Shown: positions 25,581 through 34,953, numbered from the stretch's first letter. The stretch is 64,000 nt of DNA from Pseudomonadota bacterium (GCA_021805565.1 JAJZFA010000043.1:124001-188000); one strand, 5' to 3'. The notes: generated by a model not told the origin, from the sequence alone. Made by a program: numbers and translations.

Positions 25581-27917
25581 TCATATTGCCTTAGCAACAG
25601 CGTCGTCGCCAGTCCCGCCATGGCTTTTCGGACGCGCGCGCCGGCGCAACTCGATCAGGTCCGCGCGCTCCCGCCCGGCACTGCGCATCAGCGCGTCGCG
25701 GCCATATTCGTATTGGATCGGGCAGGGAACATCCTGAACGCCGTAATCCGCCGCCGCGCGCAGGGCGAAACCGGCATCCACCAGATGCGGCCGGGCCAGC
25801 GCGACAAGATCGGCTCGGCCCGCCGCGAGAATGGTGTTGATCTGGTCGGCGGACGTGATGGACCCGACGCACATGGTCGAAAGCCCGGTTTCATTGCGGA
25901 TCATATCCGAAAACGGAACCTGGAACATGCGGCCGTAAATGGGCGCGGCGTCGGCCACGGTCTGGCCGGTTGACACGTCGATCAGATCGCAGCCGGCGGC
26001 GGCGAAGGCGCGGGCGATCGTTGCCACATCCGGTTCGGAAATACCGCCATCGGCCCAGTCCGTGGCGGACAGGCGTACCGACATCGGCTTGTCGCGCGGC
26101 CAGACCGCCCGCATGGCGCCGAACACCGCCAGCGGGAAGCGCAGCCGGTTCTCGATGGAGCCGCCGTACTCGTCGGTTCGGGTATTGGTCAGCGGCGACA
26201 GGAAACTGGCGAGCAAATAGCCGTGCGCGCAATGCAATTCCAGCATATCGAAACCGCAGCGGTTGCCCCGGATCGCCGCTTGGCGGAAATCATCCATCGC
26301 GCGGTCCATGTCGGCGCGGTTCATTTCACGTGGGATTTGGTTTTCCGGTGTGTAGGGAATGGCGGAGGCGGAGATGACGGGCCATCCGCCCGATGGCAAC
26401 GGCCGGTCCATCCCGTCCCACATCAGCCTTGTGCTGCCCTTGCGGCCCGCGTGGCCGAGTTGCAGGCAGATTTTCGCCGTCCCGTTGGTGTGGGTGAACC
26501 CGGCGATGCGGGTCCACGCCGCTTCCTGTTCGTCGTTCCACAGGCCGGTGCAGCCGGGCGTGATGCGGGCATCGGCGGACGGGCAGGTCATTTCGGTGTA
26601 AATCAGGCCCGCTCCGCCAGTGGCGCGGGCGCCATAATGCACCAGATGCCAGTCGTTCGGCACGCCGTCCACCGCACTGTATTGGCACATGGGGGAAACG
26701 ACCACGCGGTTGGTCAGCGCCATGCCGCGCAGGCGGAACGGCTGGAACATCGGCGGTTTGTTCGCGTCGGCGGGTTGGGCATTGCCGGCGGCTTCGCGGG
26801 CGAAAAGCATATCGACTTCATGAATGAAGGGCGGGGCGCGCAAAGCCAGATCGTCGTAGGTGATGGCTTTGGAGCGGGTCATGACCCCGAACGCGAAGCG
26901 GGTCGGGTGCATGGGCCAGAAGCGGCGCACATGTTCGAACCAGACCAGGGACACATCGGCGGCGTGCTGTATTTTCTCGACCGCCTCGCGCCGGCCGCTT
27001 TCGAAACGGGCCAGACAGTCCGGTACGGTCCCGCCGTCCATAACGGCGCTATGCAGCGCGATCGCGTCCTCCATCGCCAGTTTGGTGCCGGACCCGATGG
27101 AGAAATGCGCGGTCGCCTTGGCATCGCCGAGCAGGACGATGTTCCCCTTCGTCCAGCGGGCGCAGCGGATCATGGGAAATTGGCGCCACTGGCTGCGGTT
27201 GACGATCAGTTTGTGGCCGGCCAGTTCATCGGCGAACACGTTTTCCATGAAACGGGCGGACTCTGCCTCGGTCGCGTGTTCCAGGCCGGCGTTGCGGAAG
27301 GTTTCCGGCTCCATTTCCAGCACCCAGGTACTGGCGCCGCGTTCGTATTGATAGCAATGGGCGATGAAAATGCCTTCGGCGCGTTCCTTGAAAAAGAACG
27401 TGAACGCATCGAACGGCCGGGTGCTGCCCATCCAGGCGAACCGGTTCGGCCGCAAATCGGTGTTCGGCTGGAAATGCGCTTCGTCGCCCGAGCGGATGGC
27501 GCTGTTGATGCCGTCGGCGGCGACGATCAGGTCGGCATCGGGGAAATCGGCGGGCGTTGCCGTCCGGTCGAACAGCAGTTCTACGCCCAGCGCCCGCGCG
27601 CGGTCGTGCAGCAGCATCAGCAACGTGCGGCGGGAGCAGCCGCAGAACCCGTTGCCGCCGATGCGTTGAACCGTTCCACGGACATGGATTTCCACATCGT
27701 CCCAGTAGGCGAATGCGTCCTTGATGGCACGGTAGCTGGGTGCGTCGGCGGCGGCGAAGGCGTCCAGGGTCTGGTCGCTGAAGACGACGCCGAAGCCGAA
27801 CGTGTCGCCGGGGCCGTTACGCTCGGTGACTGTAATATGTGTGTCCGGGCGGTCCCGCTTGAGCAGGATCGCGAAATAGAGTCCGGCCGGACCGCCGCCG
27901 ATTACCGCAACGCGCAT
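25581..27917 (-). CDS. Bifunctional FAD monooxygenase / old-yellow-enzyme reductase (2-aminobenzoyl-CoA or salicylyl-CoA type)
   Basis: 778-residue fusion. The N-terminal ~380 residues are a class A flavin monooxygenase: VAVIGGGPAGLYFAILL dinucleotide site at the start and VLLGDAKATAHFSIGSG in the second FAD motif. From ~395 an NADH:flavin oxidoreductase (OYE) barrel follows, with LTNRVVVSPMCQYSA, LQLGHAGRKGS and ELHCAHGYLLASFLSP. This architecture is that of 2-aminobenzoyl-CoA monooxygenase/reductase and the salicylyl-CoA 5-hydroxylase fusions, which hydroxylate and dearomatise the CoA-bound ring. The ATG at 27917 is favoured; a GTG lies two codons upstream. It heads the minus-strand block opposite the MarR operon. 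Confidence 0.9.
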   Translation of the reverse strand: MRVAVIGGGPAGLYFAILLKRDRPDTHITVTERNGPGDTFGFGVVFSDQTLDAFAAADAPSYRAIKDAFAYWDDVEIHVRGTVQRIGGNGFCGCSRRTLLMLLHDRARALGVELLFDRTATPADFPDADLIVAADGINSAIRSGDEAHFQPNTDLRPNRFAWMGSTRPFDAFTFFFKERAEGIFIAHCYQYERGASTWVLEMEPETFRNAGLEHATEAESARFMENVFADELAGHKLIVNRSQWRQFPMIRCARWTKGNIVLLGDAKATAHFSIGSGTKLAMEDAIALHSAVMDGGTVPDCLARFESGRREAVEKIQHAADVSLVWFEHVRRFWPMHPTRFAFGVMTRSKAITYDDLALRAPPFIHEVDMLFAREAAGNAQPADANKPPMFQPFRLRGMALTNRVVVSPMCQYSAVDGVPNDWHLVHYGARATGGAGLIYTEMTCPSADARITPGCTGLWNDEQEAAWTRIAGFTHTNGTAKICLQLGHAGRKGSTRLMWDGMDRPLPSGGWPVISASAIPYTPENQIPREMNRADMDRAMDDFRQAAIRGNRCGFDMLELHCAHGYLLASFLSPLTNTRTDEYGGSIENRLRFPLAVFGAMRAVWPRDKPMSVRLSATDWADGGISEPDVATIARAFAAAGCDLIDVSTGQTVADAAPIYGRMFQVPFSDMIRNETGLSTMCVGSITSADQINTILAAGRADLVALARPHLVDAGFALRAAADYGVQDVPCPIQYEYGRDALMRSAGRERADLIELRRRARPKSHGGTGDDAVAKAI

Positions 27918-27933
27918 ACGCACCCCGAGATAG

Positions 27934-27961
27934 TTTAGGCTTGAACATTTTTAAGCTTGAA
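27934..27961. promoter_or_regulatory. Paired operator-like boxes in the divergent promoter region
   Basis: Two 12-base boxes, TTTAGGCTTGAA (27934-27945) and TTTAAGCTTGAA (27950-27961), differ by one base and are 16 bases apart. Each is close to palindromic around A(A/G)GCTT. They lie in the 144 bp between two divergent operons, one of which encodes a MarR regulator. A possible plus-strand promoter TTGAAC-N16-TATCAG (27941-27968) overlaps them. I infer MarR binding sites. Confidence 0.5.
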
Positions 27962-28061
27962 TTATCAGGAGCGCAAGGTCTATATCGGCCTTGTGAGCGA
28001 TGACTTTTGCTTCGTCATCGTCAACCGGGGTTATCCCTGGTGGCCGGCGGAGGAAATAGCG

Positions 28062-28829
28062 ATGCGGGATGGGCCGTTGGCAGGACGGCATGCGCTGGTG
28101 ACGGGCGGCGGGTCGGGTATCGGCCTTGCAGTCGCCACCGCCCTGACTGCGTCCGGCGCTCGGGTGACCGTCCTCGGTCGCCGGGAAGCAGTGCTGCGTG
28201 CCGCGGTCGCGGACGGGCACGCGGCGTTTTATTTTGTTGCCGATGTGACTGGCGAAGACGCGGTGCCGAGTGCCATCGCCGCGGCAGCACCGATACTGGG
28301 GCCGGTCCTGCTGCTGGTCAACGCGGCGGGGGCGGCGGAGACCGATCCGTTCGGCAAAACCAGCATGGCAAGTTTTGAGCGGATGTGGCGCGTCAACGTC
28401 CTTGGCGCCGTCGCCGCGACGCAGGCCGTGTTGCCCGGCATGGTGGAAGCGGGTTTCGGACGGGTGGTGAACATCGCGTCCACCGCATCGCTGAAGGGTT
28501 ATCGTTACGTTAGCGCCTACGTCACCGCAAAACACGGGCTGCTGGGTTTTACCCGGGCGCTGGCGCAGGAACTGGCGGGCAGCGGCATCACCGTCAACGC
28601 GGTCTGCCCAGGATTTACCGATACCGCCCTTGTGGCGGACAGCCTCGCCCGGATCGTCGCGCGCACCGGGCGCCCACCCGAACATGCGCTGGCGGAACTG
28701 ACACAAACCAACCCGCTGGGCCGGCTGATCCGGCCGGAAGAAGTGGCCGCCAGCGTCGCGTACCTGTGCTTGCCTGACGCGGCCGGGGTAAACGGACAGG
28801 CATTGGCGGTGGACGGGGGCGAAACATGA
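28062..28829 (+). CDS. SDR family oxidoreductase (3-hydroxyacyl-CoA dehydrogenase-like)
   Basis: 255-residue classical SDR. TGGGSGIG (residues 14-21), NAAG (87-90), Ser140, Tyr153 and Lys157 (YVTAK) are all present, so it should be an active NAD(P) oxidoreductase. The start at 28062 is chosen because GGAGGAAATAGCG precedes it and the Rossmann motif follows directly; an ATG at 27957 would overlap the operator-like boxes. First gene of the plus-strand operon with MarR, crotonase and Rid genes; probably reduces or oxidises a ring-derived CoA intermediate. Confidence 0.88.
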   Translation: MRDGPLAGRHALVTGGGSGIGLAVATALTASGARVTVLGRREAVLRAAVADGHAAFYFVADVTGEDAVPSAIAAAAPILGPVLLLVNAAGAAETDPFGKTSMASFERMWRVNVLGAVAATQAVLPGMVEAGFGRVVNIASTASLKGYRYVSAYVTAKHGLLGFTRALAQELAGSGITVNAVCPGFTDTALVADSLARIVARTGRPPEHALAELTQTNPLGRLIRPEEVAASVAYLCLPDAAGVNGQALAVDGGET

Positions 28830-29341
28830 CGCCGGACGATGCGCCCGCCGCGGTCGATCTTGAAACCGCGCTGGCTGGAACGCCGGACGGACATAAGGAA
28901 GATTTGCGCTTGTGGCTGCGGTTACTGTCGGCGACCAATCTGATCGAAACGGAAATCCGGCGCCGTCTGCGCGAACAATTCGCCACGACGCTGCCGCGGT
29001 TCGACCTGCTGGCGCAGCTCGACCGCAAACCGGGCGGACTTACGCTGGGGGAAATTTCGCGCCGGATGATGGTGTCCAATGGTAACATCACCGCCCTGGC
29101 CGCCAGTCTGGCAGCGGATGGGCAGGTCGAGAGGCGGGCGCACCCGGCCGACCGGCGAGCTCATTTGCTGTGCCTGACGCCGGCGGGCCGGAAAAATTTC
29201 GCGCGCCAGTCAGCGGCGCATGAGCGCTGGATCGCTGAACTCTTCGCCAGCGTCTCCTCCGCCGATCGCGCCTCGCTTCACCGGCTTCTCGGTGCTGTCA
29301 AAACCGGCGTAAGGAACACATTGCGGGAGAAAACGGTGTGA
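28826..29341 (+). CDS. MarR family transcriptional regulator
   Basis: 171-residue winged-helix regulator. The recognition region reads [40 protein letters not shown] in outline (about residues 72-111), ending in the wing [10 protein letters not shown]. Coupled to the SDR gene (ATGA) and to the crotonase gene (GTGA). MarR proteins of catabolic loci usually repress until an aromatic ligand binds. Its best target is the pair of boxes at 27934-27961, which would control both operons. Confidence 0.92.
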   Translation: MTPDDAPAAVDLETALAGTPDGHKEDLRLWLRLLSATNLIETEIRRRLREQFATTLPRFDLLAQLDRKPGGLTLGEISRRMMVSNGNITALAASLAADGQVERRAHPADRRAHLLCLTPAGRKNFARQSAAHERWIAELFASVSSADRASLHRLLGAVKTGVRNTLREKTV

Positions 29342-30147
29342 ACCTGACAACCTACCGGGCGACCAGCCTGGTATTTTCGATCGACGGTCAGGTTGCGACG
29401 CTGACGCTGAACCGGCCGGAGCGGAAAAACCCCATCACGTTCGATAGTTACGCGGAAATGACGGCGATCTTTCAGGCCGCGGTCACCGAGGATGCGATAC
29501 GCGCCTTCGTGGTGACCGGGGCGGGCGGCAATTTCTGCTCCGGCGGCGATGTGCATGAAATCATCGGGCCGTTGTTGGATCGCGATACCAAGGGTTTGAT
29601 GGCGTTCACCAGCCTGACCGGTTCGCTGGTCAAAGCAATGCGCGCCTGTCCGCAGCCGATCGTCGCGGCGGTGGACGGTGTGGCGGCGGGGGCGGGGGCG
29701 ATTATCGCCATGGCGAGCGATCTTCGCCTCGCGACCCCGAAGGCAAAGGTGGCGTTTCTGTTTAACCGCGTCGGACTGGCCGGTTGCGATATGGGTGCCT
29801 GCGCGATCCTGCCGCGTATTGTCGGCCAGGGGCGCGCGTCGGACCTGCTTTATACCGGCCGGTCGCTGGGGGCGGACGAAGGCCTGGCCTGGGGATTCTT
29901 CAACCGCGTCGTGCCGGCCGAGACGCTGGCGGCCGACGCCGCGGCCATGGCACGCGAACTGGCGGACGGGCCGTCGTTCGCCAACGCCATGACCAAGCGC
30001 ATGTTGCAGATGGAATGGGCGATGTCGGTCGAACAGGCGATCGAGGCGGAAGCGGTGGCGCAGGCCCTGTGCATGACGACGGGCGATTTCCGGCGCGCGT
30101 ATGAGGCGTTCGTCGCCAGGCGCAAACCGGTGTTCGCGGGCGACTGA
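29338..30147 (+). CDS. Enoyl-CoA hydratase/isomerase (crotonase) family
   Basis: 269-residue crotonase-fold protein acting on CoA esters. Oxyanion-hole block [15 protein letters not shown] and the second block [19 protein letters not shown] are present. The two Glu residues that serve as acid/base in hydratases are not obvious: the block reads [21 protein letters not shown] and the later one [11 protein letters not shown]. It may be an isomerase, hydrolase or ring-opening type crotonase. GTG start overlapping the marR stop. Context suggests a step after ring dearomatisation. Confidence 0.88.
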   Translation: MNLTTYRATSLVFSIDGQVATLTLNRPERKNPITFDSYAEMTAIFQAAVTEDAIRAFVVTGAGGNFCSGGDVHEIIGPLLDRDTKGLMAFTSLTGSLVKAMRACPQPIVAAVDGVAAGAGAIIAMASDLRLATPKAKVAFLFNRVGLAGCDMGACAILPRIVGQGRASDLLYTGRSLGADEGLAWGFFNRVVPAETLAADAAAMARELADGPSFANAMTKRMLQMEWAMSVEQAIEAEAVAQALCMTTGDFRRAYEAFVARRKPVFAGD

Positions 30148-30160
30148 CGGGAGACGGGAC

Positions 30161-30565
30161 ATGGGCGATCTAACGGTTCTGCAACCGGCCGGCTGGCCGG
30201 CCCCGCGCGGGTACAGCAACGGAATCGCTGGAACCGGCCGCGTGGTAACGGTCGGCGGGATGATCGGCTGGGATGAGAACGGCCGCTATCCCGAAGGGTT
30301 TGTCGCGCAGGCGGCGCAGGCACTGCGGAACATCCTGGCGGTTGTGCGCGAAGCCGGCGGCGGGCCGGAGCATATCGCGCGAATGACGTGGTATGTTGTC
30401 GATATCGAGGAATACCGTTCGGCATTGCCGGCGCTGGGCGCGGCCTACCGCGAAACGCTGGGGCGCTGGTATCCGGCGATGACCCTGGTCCAGGTTTCCG
30501 CGCTGGTCGAGCGACAGGCGCGGCTGGAAATCGAGGCTACCGCGATTATCGGCGTCAGCGATTAG
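30161..30565 (+). CDS. Rid (YjgF/YER057c/UK114) family protein
   Basis: 134-residue trimer-forming Rid-family protein. Matches: GYSNGIAGTGRVVTVGGMIG, the helix AAQALRNILAVVREAGGG and C-terminal VQVSALVERQARLEIEATAI. The Arg that RidA uses to bind the substrate carboxylate (PARS context) is Met107 here (YPAMTLV), so it is not a canonical RidA 2-iminoacid deaminase. With an aminobenzoyl-CoA pathway encoded alongside, an enamine or imine intermediate is a plausible substrate (inference). Preceded by GGGAGACGGGAC, 13 bp after the crotonase stop. Confidence 0.9.
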   Translation: MGDLTVLQPAGWPAPRGYSNGIAGTGRVVTVGGMIGWDENGRYPEGFVAQAAQALRNILAVVREAGGGPEHIARMTWYVVDIEEYRSALPALGAAYRETLGRWYPAMTLVQVSALVERQARLEIEATAIIGVSD

Positions 30566-30678
30566 ACCGGTTTGTTTACGGAATGGCGGCGACGGCGGGC
30601 AGCCGGCCGTCGCCCGTTGCGTTGACCTTTCGCCCGGCAACGACCTACTGTCGGGTAGGTTGCAAAAAGAGGCAGGCA

Positions 30679-32400
30679 ATGACCGACACGCTCACGATCC
30701 GCGGCGGCACCATCGTCGATGGCACCGGCCGGACGCCATATGAGGCGGACGTGGCCGTGGTGGGCGGCACGATCGCGGCGATCGGCCGCGGATTGCCCAA
30801 GGCGGACCGGGAAATCGACGCGCGCGGCAAACTTGTCACACCGGGCTTTGTCGATGTTCACACGCATTACGACGCGCAGGCGACCTGGAGCAACCGCTTC
30901 AGCCCGTCTTCGTGGAACGGCGTCACCACGGTCCTGATCGGCAATTGCGGCGTCGGTTTCGCCCCGTGCCGCCCCGAACAGCGCGACATGCTGGTCAAGC
31001 TGATGGAAGGCGTGGAAGACATCCCCGAAGTGGTGCTGACCGAGGGCCTGCCGTGGAACTGGCAGACCTTTCCGCAGTATCTCGATGCCCTGGATGCGCG
31101 GCAATACGACATCGACGTGGCAACGCAGGTTCCACACTCCGCTGTGCGGGTCTATGCGATGGGCGAGCGCGGCGCGAACCGCGAGCCTGCCACCGAAGAC
31201 GACCGCACCCTGATGGGCCGGATCGTCGCCGAGGGGTTGCGCGCCGGCGCCCTTGGGTTCGCCACGTCCCGCACCATCGCCCATAAGACGCTGGCCGGGG
31301 ATCACATCCCTACGCTTCGGGCGGCCGAGGCGGAACTCGCCACGATCGGTGCCGCGATGCGCGAGACGGGGGCCGGCTGGATGCAGGTGATTTCCGATTT
31401 CGACGATGCCGAAGCCGAATTCGGCATTCTGCGCCGGGTGGCCGAAGGGTCCGGCCGGCCCATGACGTTTTCGTTGCTGCAACGAGAGCAGCGTCCCGCA
31501 TTGTGGCGCGCGTTGCTCGACAAGGTCGCCGAGGTCAATCAGGCCGGTTTCGATATGAAAGCCCAGGTCATGGGTCGCCCGATCGGCATTATGCTGGGAT
31601 TCGAGATTTCGCAAAATCCGTTCGTGGGGCGCCCAAGCTGGCGCGAAATCGCAAACCTGCCGTTCGCCGCCAAACTCGCGAAACTGCGGACGGCGGAGTT
31701 CCGCGCCCGCCTGTTGTCGGAGGAGACGGCCAATCCGCTGGCCAGGCAGCGCCTGAACGCCTGGGAGCGCATTTTTCCTTTGAACGACCCGCCGGATTAC
31801 GAACCGCCGCCGGAAGCCAGCGTGGCGGCCCGGGCCGAGCGCGAAGGCCGCGATCCGCAGGACGTGGTGTACGACATGCTGCTGGAGAAGGACGGACGCG
31901 CGATTCTGTATCGTCCGATCATCAATTATGCCGACGGGACGCTGGATACCGTCAAGCTGATGATGGAAGATCCGAACACGTTGATCGGTCTCGGCGACGG
32001 CGGGGCGCATGTCAGCATCATTTGCGATGCCAGCACGATGACCCATACCCTGACCCACTGGGTGCGGGACCGCACGCGCGGCGCCCGGATGAACCTGGAA
32101 TGGGTGGTCCGCCGGCTGACGCGCGACAACGCGGCCGCGCTGGGCCTGCATGACCGGGGCGTGGTGGCGCCGGGGTACAAGGCGGATATCAACGTCATCG
32201 ACTTCGATCGGCTGATGGTTCATGCGCCGGAAGTGCTGTACGATTTACCGGCGGGCGGCCGCCGGTTGGTGCAGCGGACCGAGGGGTTCGATGCGACCAT
32301 CGTTTCGGGTGTGCCGGTTTACCGTAACGGCGAAGCAACGGGCGAACTGCCGGGCCGGCTGGTGCGCGGTGCGAAGGCGCGGCGGGCGGTTGCCGGCTAG
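30679..32400 (+). CDS. D-aminoacylase / N-acyl-D-amino-acid deacylase family amidohydrolase
   Basis: 573-residue metal-dependent amidohydrolase (family 3). N-terminal composite beta domain [21 protein letters not shown], metal motif [13 protein letters not shown], and C-terminal [16 protein letters not shown] with [15 protein letters not shown]-like text ([17 protein letters not shown]). The family cleaves N-acyl-D-amino acids or related cyclic amides. It follows the Rid gene by 113 bp, which may hold its own promoter. Possible roles: hydrolysis of amide-linked indole conjugates or of a pathway intermediate; specificity cannot be read from sequence. Confidence 0.88.
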   Translation: MTDTLTIRGGTIVDGTGRTPYEADVAVVGGTIAAIGRGLPKADREIDARGKLVTPGFVDVHTHYDAQATWSNRFSPSSWNGVTTVLIGNCGVGFAPCRPEQRDMLVKLMEGVEDIPEVVLTEGLPWNWQTFPQYLDALDARQYDIDVATQVPHSAVRVYAMGERGANREPATEDDRTLMGRIVAEGLRAGALGFATSRTIAHKTLAGDHIPTLRAAEAELATIGAAMRETGAGWMQVISDFDDAEAEFGILRRVAEGSGRPMTFSLLQREQRPALWRALLDKVAEVNQAGFDMKAQVMGRPIGIMLGFEISQNPFVGRPSWREIANLPFAAKLAKLRTAEFRARLLSEETANPLARQRLNAWERIFPLNDPPDYEPPPEASVAARAEREGRDPQDVVYDMLLEKDGRAILYRPIINYADGTLDTVKLMMEDPNTLIGLGDGGAHVSIICDASTMTHTLTHWVRDRTRGARMNLEWVVRRLTRDNAAALGLHDRGVVAPGYKADINVIDFDRLMVHAPEVLYDLPAGGRRLVQRTEGFDATIVSGVPVYRNGEATGELPGRLVRGAKARRAVAG

Positions 32401-32464
32401 CAGCCTGGCGGATTTAGGGACAGAGTAGGGCCCAAGCGAAGGTCGTTCGCGATATCGGCCAAAT

Positions 32465-32585
32465 CGCTAAGGCAACGCTGGCAAATAAGTGCGTCAGCAC
32501 GCCAGCAAAGTTGCCGAGCAAAACATGAGCTTAGGGCATGCCCGACACTGCAATCCGAAGCGATTGTTGTTGGGCATGGCCTAAG
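32465..32585. repeat. 121-bp double-hairpin repeat, copy A
   Basis: Intergenic copy of an element also present at 60801-60921. Hairpin 1 pairs GGCAACGCTGGC (32471-32482) with GCCAGCaaaGTTGCC (32501-32515) and contains a smaller GTGC/GCAC stem. Hairpin 2 pairs 32530-32547 with 32568-32585 over 18 positions with one mismatch and one G-T pair. It lies between the convergent ends of the amidohydrolase and the FAD dehydrogenase genes. No coding potential was seen. Confidence 0.8.
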
Positions 32586-32656
32586 TCCGGCCACCGTGGC
32601 GTTCGTTTTGCCACCGGTGCGGGTTCTTCACGCCGGCCGTGACCGTATCGCGACGC

Positions 32657-34297
32657 TCAGCCATACGTTACGGACCCTTCGCCCCGGGTCATCCGTTCTT
32701 CTAACGCAATACCGGTCAGGCTGGACGCGACCGCTTCGGCGATCCTGATACCGTCCACGCCGGCCGACATGATCCCGCCCGCATAGCCGGCGCCCTCGCC
32801 GGCCGGAAAAAGCCCTTTCGTGTTCAGGCTTTGGCCGCCGGCGTCGCGGCCGATCCGGATCGGGCTGGACGTCCGGGTTTCCACGCCGGTCAGCACCGCG
32901 CCATGCATGGCAAAGCCGGGGATGTCGCGCGCGAACCGTGTCAGCGCCTCGCGGATCGCGTCGATGGCAAAGCCGGGCAGGCAGGCGGCCAGATCGGCGG
33001 GCACGACGCCGGGTTTATAGGACGGAACGACATCGCCCAGCGCGACGGACGCCCGCGCGGCCAGAAAATCGCCAACCGTTTGGGCTGGCGCCGCGTAGGT
33101 GCCGCCGCCGGCCTGGAATGCCGCGCGCTCCCACCGTTGCTGGAACGCGATGCCGGCCAACGGGTCGCCGGGATAGTCGGCTGGACCGATACCCACGACG
33201 ATTCCGGCATTTGCGTTGAACTCGGCACGCGAGTACTGGCTCATGCCGTTGGTGGCGACGCAGCCGATTTCGCTGGTGGCCGCGACGACCCGGCCGCCGG
33301 GGCACATGCAGAAGCTGTAAACCGGCCGTCCGTTGCCAGCGTGATGCACCAGTTTATAGTCGGCCGGGCCCAGTAACGGGTTGCCCGCGAACGCGCCGAA
33401 ACGCGCTCGGTCGATCAGCGACTGCGGATGTTCGATGCGCACACCGACCGAGAACGGTTTGGCTTCGATATGGACGCCATGGCGGTGCAGCATGCGGAAT
33501 GTGTCGCGGGCGCTGTGACCGATCGCCAGCACGACGCGGTTGGCATCGATGTGCTGTCCGTCCGCCAGAATCAGGCCACGGATGTGCCGGTCTTCATCCA
33601 GCACGATGTCATCGACGCGCGCGCCGAAGCGATAGTCTCCGCCCAGTGCCTCGATCTTTTTCCGGATCGATTCCACCACGGTTACCAGCCGGAAGGTGCC
33701 GATGTGGGGCTTGCTGTCGATCAGGATTTCCTCGGGCGCACCGGCTTGCACGAACTCGTGCAGCAGTTTGCGCGTCAGGTGCCTTGGGTCCTTGATGCCG
33801 GAATACAGTTTGCCGTCGGAGAACGTGCCCGCGCCGCCCTCACCGAACTGCACGTTGGATTCGGGGTTCAGGACGCCGCGGCGCCACAGGCCCCAGGTAT
33901 CCCTGGTCCGCTCCCGCACCAATTTGCCACGTTCCAGGATCAGCGGCCGAAATCCCATCTCGGCCAGGGTCAGGGCAGCCATCAGACCGCACGGGCCGGT
34001 GCCGATGACGACCGGGCGGGCGTTCTGACCCTGAACGCGAACCGGAAGGCGATATCGGGTATCGGGCGTAACCCGCAGCGCCGGATGCGCGGCCAGCACC
34101 GCCGGTTCGTCGCGCAGTTCCACGTCCACGGCATAGACCAGACCGATCGCCGACCGGCGGCGGGCGTCATACCCGCGGCGGGCGATCGTCAGGCCGATCA
34201 GGTCGTCGGCCGGTATGCCGATCCGGGTCAGCACGGCGTCGCGCAGCGCGTCGCCGGAGTGATCGAGCGGCAGCTTAAGTTCGGTCAGGCGCAGCAT
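32657..34297 (-). CDS. FAD-dependent dehydrogenase (COG2509 type)
   Basis: 546-residue flavoprotein of an uncharacterised NAD(P)/FAD oxidoreductase family. N-terminal ~95 residues form the extra alpha/beta domain typical of the family; then VIGTGPCGLMAALTLAEMG, ERGKLVRERT, the family block NVQFGEGGAGTFSDGKL, and C-terminal LFPAGEGAGYAGGIMSAGVDG for the second FAD contact. Function is not established in the family. It is a stand-alone gene, convergent with the amidohydrolase gene across the 121-bp repeat. Confidence 0.88.
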   Translation of the reverse strand: MLRLTELKLPLDHSGDALRDAVLTRIGIPADDLIGLTIARRGYDARRRSAIGLVYAVDVELRDEPAVLAAHPALRVTPDTRYRLPVRVQGQNARPVVIGTGPCGLMAALTLAEMGFRPLILERGKLVRERTRDTWGLWRRGVLNPESNVQFGEGGAGTFSDGKLYSGIKDPRHLTRKLLHEFVQAGAPEEILIDSKPHIGTFRLVTVVESIRKKIEALGGDYRFGARVDDIVLDEDRHIRGLILADGQHIDANRVVLAIGHSARDTFRMLHRHGVHIEAKPFSVGVRIEHPQSLIDRARFGAFAGNPLLGPADYKLVHHAGNGRPVYSFCMCPGGRVVAATSEIGCVATNGMSQYSRAEFNANAGIVVGIGPADYPGDPLAGIAFQQRWERAAFQAGGGTYAAPAQTVGDFLAARASVALGDVVPSYKPGVVPADLAACLPGFAIDAIREALTRFARDIPGFAMHGAVLTGVETRTSSPIRIGRDAGGQSLNTKGLFPAGEGAGYAGGIMSAGVDGIRIAEAVASSLTGIALEERMTRGEGSVTYG

Positions 34298-34331
34298 GCG
34301 ACGCTTCGTCCGGCCGCGAAGTCCGGCGGCC

Positions 34332-34953
34332 TCATTGGGTGGCCTCGCGCCGGGCCGTCAGGCGAATGCGATGGCTCAGGCCGATCGAGGGACGATCGAT
34401 CAGGCGTTCGAAAGCGATCGCCGCGATCGACGATGCGGCGCAGCCGGCAAGGATCGCGAACAGGCTTGCACCGGAAGACCCTCCGGTCCGGGTGAGAATC
34501 AGGCACGAGATCGTCAGCAGGATCGGGAAGTGCACCAGATACAGGCTGAATGACAGGCGGCCGGCCAGTTGCGCCGGCCAGCAGGTCAGCATAGTCCGCA
34601 GCGGTTGGCAGAGTATCGCGGCGGTGAAGACCAGAAGGGCTTCCAGCGCGCTTTGCATCTGGAATCCGTTGAAAGCGGCCGGAAAGCCGACGATTGCGTT
34701 CCAGCGGACGAACGGTGCCAGGACGGCGTCCGGAATGGCGTAGGCCGCGCATCCCAGGCCGGCGGCGAACAGCATGATACCGATTGCCGAACCGCGCGGG
34801 TTGGGACGGTTGGCCATCAGCGGCGTGAGCGCATGGCCCAGGCGCGCGATGCGGCGCGAGCGCTTGGCCCAGGCGCGCGTTGCGGCGCGCGACGCTGGCC
34901 GGCACCGCGAATGGATGGTTCTGGAACGCGAACGTCTGTGCGGTTCCGGGCAT
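34332..34953 (-). pseudogene. Acyltransferase-3 (OafA/YrhL) remnant with 31-bp duplication frameshift
   Basis: The intact stretch (34332-34817, 161 residues) is the C-terminal third of a membrane acyltransferase: AGRLSFSLYLVHFPILL and about four hydrophobic segments. The reading frame upstream continues as MPGTAQTFAFQNHPF...ARRNARLG in another frame; a 31-bp tandem duplication at 34827-34888 causes the shift, since removing one unit joins the two frames. The N-terminal two thirds are missing. I call it a decayed gene. A short functional peptide is unlikely. Confidence 0.72.
34827..34888. repeat. 31-bp imperfect tandem duplication
   Basis: Two units, starting GAGCGCATGGCCC and GAGCGCTTGGCCC, 31 bases apart with a few mismatches. 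The unit length is not a multiple of three and breaks the acyltransferase frame. Confidence 0.8.

Noticed and set aside
26223-27938. Plus-strand frame of 571 codons
   Set aside because: Antisense to the monooxygenase/reductase fusion, which has full FAD and OYE motifs. No family features in the shadow product.
32465-32585. Integron attC-type site
   Set aside because: The paired stems lack the attC core-site organisation, and neither copy is next to an integrase or cassette array.
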